Source: Latilactobacillus fragifolii
GTDB lineage: Bacteria > Bacillota > Bacilli > Lactobacillales > Lactobacillaceae
Assembly (NCBI RefSeq): GCF_905332535.1
Contig: NZ_CAJOCF010000001.1
Location: 186,001-250,000 of the forward strand
Length of the DNA stretch: 64,000 bases
Reading direction: 5' to 3'
Below, one piece after another: positions 41,707-50,688 of this stretch. Both the position numbers and the translations under genes were made by a program. Numbering within the stretch: the stretch's first letter is position 1; every line of letters begins with the position of its first letter. The notes below the pieces were generated by a model that had not been told where the DNA came from, made no database searches, and saw only the letters and a list, made by a program, of their open reading frames with translations.

Positions 41707-42489
41707 ATGTCTAAATTAGAGATTATCGATTTGCACGTCGGCATCGACGGTAAGGAAATTTTAAAGGGCGTTAACCTGGAAATGAATACGGGTGAAATTC
41801 ACGCGATCATGGGACCTAACGGGACTGGGAAGTCGACGCTTTCAGAAACGATTATGGGCAATCCCAAGTATGAAGTATTGCAAGGCCAGATCAAATTAGA
41901 TGGTCAAAATATTTTAGAAATGCCAGTTGATGAACGCGCACGTGCTGGGTTATTTTTGGCGATGCAATATCCGGCTGAAATTCAAGGGGTAACAAACGCA
42001 GAATTCATGCGCGCTGCCATCAATGCACGTCGCGCTGAAGATGATCAGATCTCAGTGATGGCTTTCTTGAAAAAATTAGATCAACGGATGGCATTTTTGG
42101 ACATGACAGAAGAAATGTCAGAACGCTACTTAAACGAAGGCTTTTCTGGTGGGGAAAAGAAACGCAATGAAATCCTTCAATTGATGATGATTGAACCTAA
42201 ATTCGCCATCTTAGATGAAATTGATTCCGGACTCGACATTGATGCATTGCAGGTTGTTTCTAAAGGAGTTAACGAAATGCGCGGAGCTAATTTTGGCGCA
42301 TTAATCATCACGCACTATCAACGGCTCTTAAACTACATTGTGCCAGATTACGTGCACATCATGATGGGCGGTAAAATTGTCACGACTGGTGACGCTTCAT
42401 TGGCGCAACGTTTAGAAAACGAAGGTTATGTCGGTATTCGTGATGAACTAGGTTTGGATATCAAATTGACTGACGACGAAAGCAAATAG
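41707..42489 (+). CDS. sufC: Fe-S cluster assembly ATPase SufC
   Basis: SufC is the ABC-type ATPase of the SufBC2D scaffold. Walker A GPNGTGKST, signature FSGGEKKRNEILQ (the typical SufC variant) and Walker B AILDEIDSGLDIDAL are present. 260 aa is normal. TGGAGGG precedes the ATG. It is the first gene of sufCDSUB, the sole Fe-S assembly route in many Firmicutes. Confidence 0.96.
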   Translation: MSKLEIIDLHVGIDGKEILKGVNLEMNTGEIHAIMGPNGTGKSTLSETIMGNPKYEVLQGQIKLDGQNILEMPVDERARAGLFLAMQYPAEIQGVTNAEFMRAAINARRAEDDQISVMAFLKKLDQRMAFLDMTEEMSERYLNEGFSGGEKKRNEILQLMMIEPKFAILDEIDSGLDIDALQVVSKGVNEMRGANFGALIITHYQRLLNYIVPDYVHIMMGGKIVTTGDASLAQRLENEGYVGIRDELGLDIKLTDDESK

Positions 42490-42501
42490 GGGGCGATTCT
42501 G

Positions 42502-43803
42502 ATGAAGAAAACATTAGCCATCACGCCTGAACAAATTGCGTCATTCTCACAAATTCATCAAGAGCCAGCGTGGTTTGCTGAAATGCGCCAAGCAGCGTTT
42601 GCTCAGATTGATCAACTTGAACTCCCTATTTTTGAAAAAATTAACTATAAACATTGGCCGGTGATGGCAGCGAGTGCCCCAACAGCCATCAAATCTGATT
42701 CAAGTTTGATGCCAGACGCGGCGGCCAACCTGGGCGCTGATCAACCCTATGTAGTACAGATTGGGCAGACAACTGTCAAGTTGAATTTACCGGCAGAATT
42801 GGTAGACCAAGGGGTGATTTTGACCGATATTTTTACCGCGTTACAAGAACATCCTGACTTGGTACAACAATATTACATGCAAGTCACGGTTAAACCAGAT
42901 GAAGACCGCTTAACGGCATTTCACACGGCTTTGATGAACAGTGGGCTTTTCTTGTATGTGCCTAAAAATGTAGTGATTAAGCAACCGATTACGGCTTATT
43001 ATGTGCAAGATAGTACACAACCGGCAGACTTTATTCACCACGTGCTGGTGGTCGCAGATCAAAACAGTGAATTTAGCTATCTCGAAAATCTCCAAACAGC
43101 CGGTGATCATAAGAATTTAGCAAACGTTGTTGTAGAAGTCATCGCCAAAGATAACAGTCACGTTCATTTTTCCGCGGTTGATGCTTTCGGGAAATCGGTG
43201 ACGACTTATTTGAATCGGCGGGGCCATTTGATGCGCGATGCCCGAATTGATTGGGCATTAGGCGCAATGAATGATGGCAATATCATTGGTGACTTTGATT
43301 CCGACTTAGTTGGCACCGGATCGCATGCTGAAACCAAGGTCGTCGCTATCTCCACCGGTAAGCAGGTTCAAGGGATTGATACGCGCGTGACGAATATCGG
43401 ACCGCGGTCAATTGGCCACATCTTGCAACATGGCGTGATTTTAGAAGATGCGACGTTAACGTTTAACGGCATTGGGCATATTTTAAAAGGGGCCAAGGGG
43501 GCTGATGCCCAACAAGAAAATCGCGTGTTAATGTTATCGCGGACAGCGCGTGGCGATGCGAACCCCCTCTTATTAATCGATGAAAATGACGTGCAAGCGG
43601 GTCATGCTGCTAGTGTTGGGCGGGTTGATGAACAACAAATGTATTATTTAATGAGTCGTGGTCTTTCAAAAGAAGTTGCCCAACGGCTTGTGATTCGCGG
43701 CTTCTTAGGGGCTGTTTTGAGTGAAATTCCGGATAAAAATGTGCGTCAACAATTAACGGACACAATTGAAAGGAAGTTAATCGATGGTCAATCAGTTAAA
43801 TGA
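42502..43803 (+). CDS. sufD: Fe-S cluster assembly scaffold protein SufD
   Basis: SufD is the beta-helix scaffold partner of SufB. The 433-aa protein has the SUF core domain with VGTGSHAETKVVAIS and, near the C-terminus, GHAASVGRVDEQQMYYLMSRGL, the conserved SufB/D segment. AGGGGGCG precedes the ATG. It overlaps sufS by 20 bp. Confidence 0.94.
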   Translation: MKKTLAITPEQIASFSQIHQEPAWFAEMRQAAFAQIDQLELPIFEKINYKHWPVMAASAPTAIKSDSSLMPDAAANLGADQPYVVQIGQTTVKLNLPAELVDQGVILTDIFTALQEHPDLVQQYYMQVTVKPDEDRLTAFHTALMNSGLFLYVPKNVVIKQPITAYYVQDSTQPADFIHHVLVVADQNSEFSYLENLQTAGDHKNLANVVVEVIAKDNSHVHFSAVDAFGKSVTTYLNRRGHLMRDARIDWALGAMNDGNIIGDFDSDLVGTGSHAETKVVAISTGKQVQGIDTRVTNIGPRSIGHILQHGVILEDATLTFNGIGHILKGAKGADAQQENRVLMLSRTARGDANPLLLIDENDVQAGHAASVGRVDEQQMYYLMSRGLSKEVAQRLVIRGFLGAVLSEIPDKNVRQQLTDTIERKLIDGQSVK

Positions 43804-45022
43804 TTATCGGCGTGACTTTCCGATTTTGAAGCAAATTGTTAACGATGAACCACTCGTTTATTTGGATAATGCAGCGACTACTCAGAAACCACAAGCGGTA
43901 ATTGATCAGCTGGTCACTTATTATCAAAAAGATAATGCGAATGTGCATCGTGGCGTGCATACCTTAGCTGAGCGGGCAACCGCCCAATATGAAGCAGCAC
44001 GTACGAAGGTACAGAAATTCATCCATGCTGCGGAAAGTGCCGAAGTGATTTTCACAAAAGGGACGACGCAAAGTTTGAACTGGGTGGCTGGTAGTTTTGG
44101 GCCGACCGTGGTTGAAGCGGGCGATGAAATTGTGATTAGTGTGATGGAACACCACAGTAATCTCGTGCCGTGGCAGCAACTGGCACAGCAAACGGGTGCT
44201 CAGTTGCGCTACATTGATTTATTACCAGATGGCCAGCTTGATTTAGATTCGGCGCGGCAGGTGATTGGCCCTAAAACAAAAATAGTTAGTTTGGCACATG
44301 CGTCTAACGTGCTCGGGGTCATCAATCCGATTAAAACGATTGCGGCTTTAGTACATGCCCAAGGCGGCTACATGGTAGTCGATGGCGCCCAAGCTGTGCC
44401 GCACATGAGCGTTGATGTGCAAGCACTTGATGCGGATTTTTACGCTTTTTCAGGGCATAAAATGCTCGGGCCAACCGGGATTGGCGTGCTCTATGGCAAG
44501 CAAGCATTTCTCGAAAAGATGCCACCAGTTGAATACGGGGGCGAGATGATTGACTTTGTGGGTTTACAAGTTGCTACGTTCAAAGAATTACCGTGGCGCC
44601 TAGAAGGTGGGACACCCAATATTGCGGGCGCAATTGGTTTAGGGGCCGCCGTTGATTATTTGGACCAAATTGGGATGGCGAACATCCAAGCCCATGAACA
44701 AGCGCTAGTCACAATGGCTTTACCGAAACTACAGGCAATCGACGGCCTGACGATTTATGGCCCACAAACTGCCGCGCAACGAACGGGTGTGATTGCTTTT
44801 AATCTCGACAACTTACATCCGCATGATTTAGCGACCGCTCTTGATATGCAAGGAGTCGCCGTGCGTGCTGGGCATCATTGCGCCCAACCATTGATGCAGT
44901 GGTTGAACGTTGCTGCAACAGCGCGTGCTAGTTTTTACCTTTACAATACTGAAGCGGACGTCGAAACGTTCGTGACCGCCATTCAAGCAGCAAAGGAGTT
45001 TTTCCAAGATGGCACTTTCTAA
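43784..45022 (+). CDS. sufS: Cysteine desulfurase SufS
   Basis: This PLP-dependent class V aminotransferase-fold enzyme takes sulfur from cysteine. The PLP Lys is in AFSGHKMLGPTGIG, and the persulfide Cys366 is in VRAGHHCAQPLM. 412 aa is typical of group II SufS. AAAGGAAG is upstream within the end of sufD. It donates sulfur to SufU encoded next. Confidence 0.95.
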   Translation: MVNQLNDYRRDFPILKQIVNDEPLVYLDNAATTQKPQAVIDQLVTYYQKDNANVHRGVHTLAERATAQYEAARTKVQKFIHAAESAEVIFTKGTTQSLNWVAGSFGPTVVEAGDEIVISVMEHHSNLVPWQQLAQQTGAQLRYIDLLPDGQLDLDSARQVIGPKTKIVSLAHASNVLGVINPIKTIAALVHAQGGYMVVDGAQAVPHMSVDVQALDADFYAFSGHKMLGPTGIGVLYGKQAFLEKMPPVEYGGEMIDFVGLQVATFKELPWRLEGGTPNIAGAIGLGAAVDYLDQIGMANIQAHEQALVTMALPKLQAIDGLTIYGPQTAAQRTGVIAFNLDNLHPHDLATALDMQGVAVRAGHHCAQPLMQWLNVAATARASFYLYNTEADVETFVTAIQAAKEFFQDGTF

Positions 45023-45500
45023 ATTAGATAACTTATATCGGCAGGTTATTCTTGACCATTCGCAGCATCCGCACCACCATGGGCATTTGAAAACGGCTGA
45101 TTATGAAATTGAATTACGTAACCCAACTTGTGGCGATGTGTTGCAACTGGAACTGGTACTCGAAGACGACCAAATTAGCCAAATTGCTTTTTCAGGGGAA
45201 GGTTGTACGATTAGCCAGGCCTCTGCTAGCATGATGACCGATGCCGTGATGCATAAAACACCGGCGCAAGCCGAAGCAATGATCGAACGCTTTTCAGACA
45301 TGATGATTGGCGATCGTGATGAAGACTGGTCATTGTTAGAAGATGCCGCCATTTTACAAGGCGTTCAACAATTTCCCGCCCGAATTAAATGCGCGACTTT
45401 GGCTTGGAAGGCGCTCCACAAAGCTTTAAAGAGTGATGACCAACGCGCGACAACCGGTCAAATTATGAACCATGCAGAAACGGAGGAAACTAACGAATGA
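45009..45500 (+). CDS. sufU: Zinc-dependent sulfurtransferase SufU
   Basis: SufU accepts sulfur from SufS and passes it to SufB. The zinc ligands Cys41 and Asp43 (PTCGD), Cys66 (GEGCTIS) and Cys128 (RIKCATLAW) are present, and the SufU-specific insertion relative to IscU is visible. 163 aa is slightly long because of a C-terminal tail. AAAGGAG stands before the ATG inside sufS. The stop overlaps the sufB start (ATGA). Confidence 0.95.
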   Translation: MALSKLDNLYRQVILDHSQHPHHHGHLKTADYEIELRNPTCGDVLQLELVLEDDQISQIAFSGEGCTISQASASMMTDAVMHKTPAQAEAMIERFSDMMIGDRDEDWSLLEDAAILQGVQQFPARIKCATLAWKALHKALKSDDQRATTGQIMNHAETEETNE

Positions 45501-46900
45501 CAGAAGAGACAACGATGCCTCAATTTGAAGAATACGACTACGGTTTTAGCGATGATGTGCAGCCCGTCTTTTCAACTGGGCGCGGTTTAACGGAAGACGT
45601 TGTGCGCGCCATTTCGCGTGAGAAAAAAGAACCCCAATGGATGTTAGATTTCCGCTTAAAATCGTTTCACGCTTATGAAAAGATGCCGATGCCTGATTTC
45701 GGACCAGATTTATCCGACCTTGATTTAGAGCATATGTTGTATTATCAAAAGGCCACGGACAAACAATATCGTGATTGGGAAGACGTGCCCGATAAAATCA
45801 AAGAAACTTTTGACCGCTTGGGGGTTCCAGAAGCCGAACGCAAGTATTTAGCGGGATCTAGTGCGCAATATGAATCAGAAGTGGTTTATCACAATATGCG
45901 TGAAGAATTCGAAAAACTCGGCATTATTTTTACTGACATGGATACCGGCTTGCGCGAATATCCTGAAATTGTGCAAGAATATTTCAGTACGCTCGTGAAG
46001 CCAACCGATAATAAATTCTCAGCGCTTAATTCCGCTGTTTGGTCGGGTGGAACGTTCATCTACGTGCCAAAAGGCGTGCGGACGGACATCCCGATTCAAT
46101 CGTATTTCCGAATTAACGCCGAAAATTCCGGCCAATTCGAACGGACATTAATCATTGTTGATGAAGGTGCCAGCGTGAATTACGTTGAAGGCTGCACGGC
46201 ACCTAATTATTCAAGTGATAGCTTGCATGCGGCGGTCGTTGAAGTCTTCGTGAAACGGGACGGCTATTGCCGCTATACGACGATCCAAAACTGGTCGAAA
46301 AATGTTTATAGCTTGGAAACCAAACGGGCCCAAGCGATGGAAAATGCGACAATGGAATGGGTCGATGGTAATCTAGGTTCGAAGATGACCATGAAATACC
46401 CAAGTGTCTATCTCGATGGAGAAGGTGCCCGCGGAACAATGCTCTCAATTGCCGTGGCCGGAGAAGGGGTTGATCAAGACAGTGGTGCCCGCATGATTCA
46501 TGCCGCACCGAATACGTCTTCGTCAATCGTTTCAAAATCGATTGCTAAAGATGGTGGGGCCGTTGATTATCGTGGGACTGTTCGCTTTGAACGCGACAGT
46601 GATGGCTCTTTTGCCCATGTGGAATGCGACACGATTATTATGGATGATCGCTCTAGCTCCGATACGATTCCGTACAACACAATTTTAAACGGCAACGTTT
46701 CAATGGAACATGAAGCCAAAGTCTCTAAAATTTCAGAAGAACAACTCTACTACCTGATGAGCCGTGGCATTTCGGAAGCCAAAGCAACCGAAATGATTAT
46801 CATGGGCTTCGTCGAACCATTCACCAAGGAACTCCCAATGGAATACGCGGTGGAATTAAATCGATTGATTAGCTATGAAATGGAAGGCTCCGTCGGATAA
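45497..46900 (+). CDS. sufB: Fe-S cluster assembly scaffold protein SufB
   Basis: SufB is the main scaffold on which the nascent cluster is built. At 467 aa it has the SUF core, including the region [19 protein letters not shown] with a conserved Cys and the C-terminal [20 protein letters not shown]. It closes the operon and is followed by a very strong terminator. Confidence 0.96.
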   Translation: MTEETTMPQFEEYDYGFSDDVQPVFSTGRGLTEDVVRAISREKKEPQWMLDFRLKSFHAYEKMPMPDFGPDLSDLDLEHMLYYQKATDKQYRDWEDVPDKIKETFDRLGVPEAERKYLAGSSAQYESEVVYHNMREEFEKLGIIFTDMDTGLREYPEIVQEYFSTLVKPTDNKFSALNSAVWSGGTFIYVPKGVRTDIPIQSYFRINAENSGQFERTLIIVDEGASVNYVEGCTAPNYSSDSLHAAVVEVFVKRDGYCRYTTIQNWSKNVYSLETKRAQAMENATMEWVDGNLGSKMTMKYPSVYLDGEGARGTMLSIAVAGEGVDQDSGARMIHAAPNTSSSIVSKSIAKDGGAVDYRGTVRFERDSDGSFAHVECDTIIMDDRSSSDTIPYNTILNGNVSMEHEAKVSKISEEQLYYLMSRGISEAKATEMIIMGFVEPFTKELPMEYAVELNRLISYEMEGSVG

Positions 46901-46902
46901 TC

Positions 46903-46947
46903 AAAAAGCTGTCATCCTAGTTTAAAGATAGGATGACAGCTTTTTTT
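46903..46947 (+). terminator. Terminator of the suf operon
   Basis: A 17-bp stem (AAAAAGCTGTCATCCTA with its complement) is followed by seven T residues. Confidence 0.95.
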
Positions 46948-47083
46948 AATGGATGTTAATTTAGTGCTCCTTGTTTTGGTTTAAGTAAAATTACATATCG
47001 TAAAAGTTAGCGCTAACAAAAAGTGTTTTATGTAACTTTTTATTAAATGATACACGGCAAGTGTGTCGTTAAAATTATTGAAC

Positions 47084-47127
47084 CCCCCTAATCATTTTGG
47101 TTATTACGAATGGTTGGGGGCTTTTTT
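47084..47127 (+). terminator. Orphan terminator upstream of the fab operon
   Basis: CCCCCTAATCATT pairs with AATGGTTGGGGG (one bulged mismatch), followed by C and seven T. It is 137 bp after the suf terminator with no open frame between, which suggests a small RNA or the remains of a lost gene. Confidence 0.8.
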
Positions 47128-47213
47128 TATTTAATGTTTCTAAATACCGTATAAAAACAGGCATTACACCGCATTTTATGCATCTTATTTGAGAAATTCC
47201 CGTAAATATAAAA

Positions 47214-47242
47214 TTGACTTCTAAAAAAGGCTGTGTTATGGT
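47214..47242 (+). promoter_or_regulatory. Promoter of the fab operon
   Basis: TTGACT and TATGGT are 17 bp apart, with the predicted start near 47249. Confidence 0.7.
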
Positions 47243-47250
47243 TCATGAAT

Positions 47251-47282
47251 AGAAAAAACGATACGCCGTATTGTATTTTTCT
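47251..47282 (+). promoter_or_regulatory. Dyad at the fab transcription start (candidate operator)
   Basis: AGAAAAA-ACGATAC-GCC-GTATTGT-A-TTTTTCT forms an inverted repeat (inner arm 6 of 7, outer arm 7 of 7) beginning at the predicted +1. It does not contain the TTTGA/TCAAA arms recalled for FabT boxes. It could be an operator or an mRNA hairpin. Confidence 0.5.
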
Positions 47283-47305
47283 AAAAAAATAAATAAGGAG
47301 GCATT

Positions 47306-47770
47306 ATGACACGCTTAAATACAACTGAGATTATGGCATTAATTCCAAACCGGTATCCGATTATTTACATCGACACCGTCGAGTCCTTAGTTCCAGGTCA
47401 AGAAGTGGTGGCGTTAAAAAACGTCACGATTAATGAGCAGTTCATGCGTGGCTATCGACCTGATGCGCCACAAATGCCGAATACGTTGATGATTGAAGCA
47501 CTTGCGCAGACGGCATCAATATTGATTCTAAAATCCCCAGAGTTTTTTGGTAAAACAGCTTACTTGGGTGCGGTTAAAAATGTCGTGTTCCATCGCATTA
47601 TTTTACCAGGGGATCAAATTAAATTTACTGTGACGCTTACAAAGAAAAAAGAAAATATGGGGGTTGTCCAAACCCACGCAACCGTTAATGACCAAGTGGT
47701 GTGTGAAGCTGAGTTGACCTTCGTAGTTGCGCCGCGGAATGCACGGCTCAAAAGTCAGCAGGCGACGTAG
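47306..47770 (+). CDS. fabZ1: FabZ-like hydroxyacyl-ACP dehydratase lacking the catalytic His
   Basis: The 154-aa hotdog-fold protein belongs to the 3-hydroxyacyl-ACP dehydratase family. The catalytic Glu64 is present in LMIEALAQT. The catalytic His of the GHFPG motif is replaced: the segment reads RGYRPDAPQMP with Tyr50, whereas the second FabZ of this operon has QGHFPGNPVLPG with His48. TAAGGAGG precedes the ATG. It is the first gene of the fab operon, and its stop abuts the fabH start. It may be an inactive partner, a specialised isomerase-like enzyme or an acyl-ACP binding protein. Confidence 0.85.
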   Translation: MTRLNTTEIMALIPNRYPIIYIDTVESLVPGQEVVALKNVTINEQFMRGYRPDAPQMPNTLMIEALAQTASILILKSPEFFGKTAYLGAVKNVVFHRIILPGDQIKFTVTLTKKKENMGVVQTHATVNDQVVCEAELTFVVAPRNARLKSQQAT

Positions 47771-48751
47771 ATGGCTTATCGCATAATGACCACCGCTAGC
47801 GCCGTCCCGCATAAAATTGTGACCAACGATGATTTAGCAAAGATTCTTGAGACGTCAAATGACTGGATCGAAAGTCGGACTGGGATTATCGAACGGCACA
47901 TAGCGGTTGACGAGAATACGTCTGATTTGTGTTATCGCGTCGCTGAAAAATTATTAGCGCAAGCCAACGTTGCTCCAGAACAAATTAAGGCGATCATTAT
48001 CGCCACGATGACACCGGATTATTACACGCCAGCAACTGCGGCAATTGTCCAAGGAAAATTAGGGGCAACTCACGCATTTGCATTTGATATTAGCGCTGCT
48101 TGTTCTGGGTTCACGTATGCCTTATCAGTGGCCCGGGGCTATATCCAATTGCCCACCGATTATGTTTTAGTAATTGGTGGTGAGGTAACTTCAAAAGTCT
48201 TGGACTGGTCCGATCGTAGTTCCGCTGTTTTATTCGGTGACGGCGCTGCGGGGGTGCTGCTTCAAGGGACACCAGAAAAAGCAGATGGTTGGTACGGAGA
48301 ACAACTATTGACAATTGGTCGCCAGAGCGAGCAGCTAACATCAGGCTATACACCGGTCACACAAGCCAACTTTGGTCAGGTCGGCCAAACACATATTCAA
48401 AGCACCTTTTTCCAAATGGCGGGCCAAGCGATTTATCAATTTTCGACACGGCAAGTTCCGCGGGCGATCGAAGCGGCCGTTTTGGCAGCGGGATTATCGT
48501 TGGATCAGGTGGATCATTTCTTGGTTCATCAAGCCAATGCGCGGTTAATTACGAAGATGGCCAGCCAGCTGAACCAACCATTAACCAAATTTCCCATGAA
48601 TTTACAGCACTATGGCAACACTTCTGCCGCCAGCATCCCGCTGTTATTGGCAGAACAAGTTGCAAGCGGGAAGATTAAACGTGGTGACTGTTGTGTCCTA
48701 TGTGGCTTTGGCGGTGGGTTAACCATCGGGATTCAAATTATCCAATATTAA
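47771..48751 (+). CDS. fabH: 3-oxoacyl-ACP synthase III
   Basis: FabH condenses acyl-CoA with malonyl-ACP and starts fatty acid elongation. The catalytic Cys111 (ISAACSGFTYAL), His in FLVHQANARL and Asn in HYGNTSAASIPL form the complete triad. 326 aa is normal. It begins directly after the fabZ1 stop. In several relatives a fabT gene lies in this position; none is present here. Confidence 0.95.
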   Translation: MAYRIMTTASAVPHKIVTNDDLAKILETSNDWIESRTGIIERHIAVDENTSDLCYRVAEKLLAQANVAPEQIKAIIIATMTPDYYTPATAAIVQGKLGATHAFAFDISAACSGFTYALSVARGYIQLPTDYVLVIGGEVTSKVLDWSDRSSAVLFGDGAAGVLLQGTPEKADGWYGEQLLTIGRQSEQLTSGYTPVTQANFGQVGQTHIQSTFFQMAGQAIYQFSTRQVPRAIEAAVLAAGLSLDQVDHFLVHQANARLITKMASQLNQPLTKFPMNLQHYGNTSAASIPLLLAEQVASGKIKRGDCCVLCGFGGGLTIGIQIIQY

Positions 48752-48772
48752 AAAAATAAGGGGTTTTAAACC

Positions 48773-49012
48773 ATGACAAAAGCAGAAATCTTAAAAAAAG
48801 TACAAGCTGTAATCGCAGAACAATTAGACGTAGAAGAAAAGCAAGTGGTACCAACAGCCAATATTCGTGAAGATTTAGATGCCGATAGTTTAGATATTTT
48901 TGAAGTAATGAACCAACTGGAAGATGATTTAGAAGTGAAGCTCGATCCAGATGAATCAATTGTGACCGTTCAAAATGTCGTTGATTACATCGATCAAACC
49001 ATGGCGAAGTAA
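48773..49012 (+). CDS. acpP: Acyl carrier protein
   Basis: ACP carries growing acyl chains on phosphopantetheine attached to Ser39 in DADSLDIFEVM. It is an acidic, 79-aa four-helix protein. AATAAGGGG precedes the ATG. It lies between fabH and fabD, as usual. Confidence 0.95.
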   Translation: MTKAEILKKVQAVIAEQLDVEEKQVVPTANIREDLDADSLDIFEVMNQLEDDLEVKLDPDESIVTVQNVVDYIDQTMAK

Positions 49013-49016
49013 GCTG

Positions 49017-49952
49017 ATGACTAAAATCGGGCTCTTGATGAATGGCCAAGGCACTGAAGAAGTCGGCATGGGCAATGACTTATATCAAAATTATCCGCAG
49101 TACCGCGCGGTGATTGATCAAGCCAGTGCCTGTGCGCAGTTGGATTTACCAGCCATCATGAATGATGCAACGCTCTTGGGGCAAACGCGCTATGCACAAC
49201 CGGCGCTGGTCGCAATGAATGTCGGCATTAATGCGTTATTAATGGCGGCCGATATTGCGGTAGCCGGAGCGATTGGGTTGAGCTTAGGCGAATACGCCGC
49301 GTTAATCACGAGCGGGCAGCTTTCGTTAGCAGACGGGATGCCTTTAGTCGTTGAGCGGGGGGCGTTGATGCAAGCAGCGATTGGTGATCAAGCACATGCG
49401 ATGGCCGCCATTTTAAAACCAGACATCGCTCAAGTAAAAGCAGCCTGCGCCACCCTTCAGGCGCAAGGACAGCAAGTGGCAATTGCTAATTATAATTCCC
49501 CGCAACAAATTGTGGTGGGTGGGACCGAAGCTGGTGTGGCTGCGCTACTGACAGCCCTCCCTGAAATGCGGGCGCTACGTTTGCCGGTCAAGGGTGCGTT
49601 TCATACCGTGCTTTTTGAACAAGCAGCGCTTAATTTTCAACCAGCCCTCGATTCAGTCAACTTTGAAGTTGGCGATTATCCGGTAATTAGTAATACGACT
49701 GCAAAGCCATTTACACCGGATTCAATTCGCACAACATTGGTTGAACAGATAGCGCACCCAACGCATTTTGAAACTGGACTACGCCAACTGGCAGATAACG
49801 GCGTGACGACCTTCATCGAAGTTGGTCCAGGTAAGACACTCAGTAAGTTTGCCCGCCAAACTGTACCAGATTTAGCACGTTTTAATATTAGTAATGCAGC
49901 TCAATTTGAAGCAGTGATTGCTAGTTTGAAGGGAGAATCAGTCAATGACTAA
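49017..49952 (+). CDS. fabD: Malonyl-CoA:ACP transacylase
   Basis: FabD loads malonate onto ACP. The nucleophile Ser89 lies in GLSLGEYAAL and the catalytic His in KGAFHTVLF. The oxyanion-hole motif usually written GQGxQ reads NGQGTEEVG, with Glu in place of Gln. The frame is open upstream to 48975, but the ATG at 49017 gives the normal 311 aa starting MTKIGLLMNGQG, four bases after acpP ends. The ribosome site is weak, so translation is probably coupled to acpP. It overlaps fabG by 8 bp. Confidence 0.92.
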   Translation: MTKIGLLMNGQGTEEVGMGNDLYQNYPQYRAVIDQASACAQLDLPAIMNDATLLGQTRYAQPALVAMNVGINALLMAADIAVAGAIGLSLGEYAALITSGQLSLADGMPLVVERGALMQAAIGDQAHAMAAILKPDIAQVKAACATLQAQGQQVAIANYNSPQQIVVGGTEAGVAALLTALPEMRALRLPVKGAFHTVLFEQAALNFQPALDSVNFEVGDYPVISNTTAKPFTPDSIRTTLVEQIAHPTHFETGLRQLADNGVTTFIEVGPGKTLSKFARQTVPDLARFNISNAAQFEAVIASLKGESVND

Positions 49953-50676
49953 TGATCAAAAAGTCGCCGTGATTACAGGGGGCAGTCGCGGAATTGGCCG
50001 GGCAATTGCGTTACGGTTTGCCCAAGCCGGCTACCAACTAGTCCTTAATGCTCGCTCTGCATTGAGTACCGAGTTAATGGCAGCCATTGAAGACTACGAC
50101 GTGCAGTATGCGTTTGTAAAAGGCGATATTACTCACCCAGAAACGGCGCCCCAAATTGTGTCGACAACGTTTGAGCGGTTCGGTCGATTAGATGTCCTCG
50201 TCAATAACGCAGGCATCACTAACGATAAATTGGTGATGGCGATGGCCGTCGCGGATTTTGAAACCGTAATTGATGTCAATTTAGTTGGGACTTTTCGTGT
50301 GACACAAGTGGCCTTTAAGAAAATGTTACGGCAACGCAGTGGTTGTATCATCAACTTATCGAGTGTGATTGGCCAACACGGCAATATCGGTCAAGCCAAC
50401 TATGCCGCTAGTAAAGCCGGCGTGATTGGTCTAACGCAGTCACTTGCCAAAGAAGGGGCGTTGCGCGGCGTACGGTGTAACGCGATTGCTCCCGGGATGA
50501 TTACAACCGAAATGACGGCCGCACTAAAGCCGAGTATGCAAGAAGCCATTCAAGCACAGATTCCACTACAACGTTTTGGGACACCGGAAGAAGTGGCCGA
50601 TGCCGCTTTATTTTTAGCAGAAAACACCTATGTGACGGGGCAAGTTTTGACCGTCGATGGTGGAATGACGATATAA
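49945..50676 (+). CDS. fabG: 3-oxoacyl-ACP reductase
   Basis: FabG is the NADPH-dependent ketoreductase of each elongation cycle. It is a short-chain dehydrogenase with TGGSRGIG cofactor loop, NNAG, and catalytic Ser140, Tyr153 and Lys157 (LSSVIG, YAASK). 243 aa is normal. GAAGGGAG precedes the ATG inside fabD. Confidence 0.95.
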   Translation: MTNDQKVAVITGGSRGIGRAIALRFAQAGYQLVLNARSALSTELMAAIEDYDVQYAFVKGDITHPETAPQIVSTTFERFGRLDVLVNNAGITNDKLVMAMAVADFETVIDVNLVGTFRVTQVAFKKMLRQRSGCIINLSSVIGQHGNIGQANYAASKAGVIGLTQSLAKEGALRGVRCNAIAPGMITTEMTAALKPSMQEAIQAQIPLQRFGTPEEVADAALFLAENTYVTGQVLTVDGGMTI

Positions 50677-50688
50677 GTGAGGTTTGAA

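Larger units (their letters stand above)
46948..47305 (+). other. 358-bp intergenic region with palindrome, orphan terminator and fab promoter
   Basis: No credible gene is present. The region holds a perfect 12-bp palindrome GTTAGCGCTAAC (47006-47017), similar to a catabolite-response or LacI-family operator. A small hairpin follows (GATACAC/GTGTGTC, near 47048-47068). A strong terminator with no gene before it is at 47084-47127. The fab promoter and a dyad lie at its right end. Confidence 0.6.

Noticed and set aside
47161-47305. FabT or FapR binding site before the fab operon
   Set aside because: No recognisable TTTGA/TCAAA dyad or FapR-like sequence was found; only the unrelated dyad at 47251-47282.
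47603-47812. Small antisense or alternative frames around fabZ1 and fabH as the missing fabT
   Set aside because: None encodes a MarR-like helix-turn-helix; they are shadows of the two genes.
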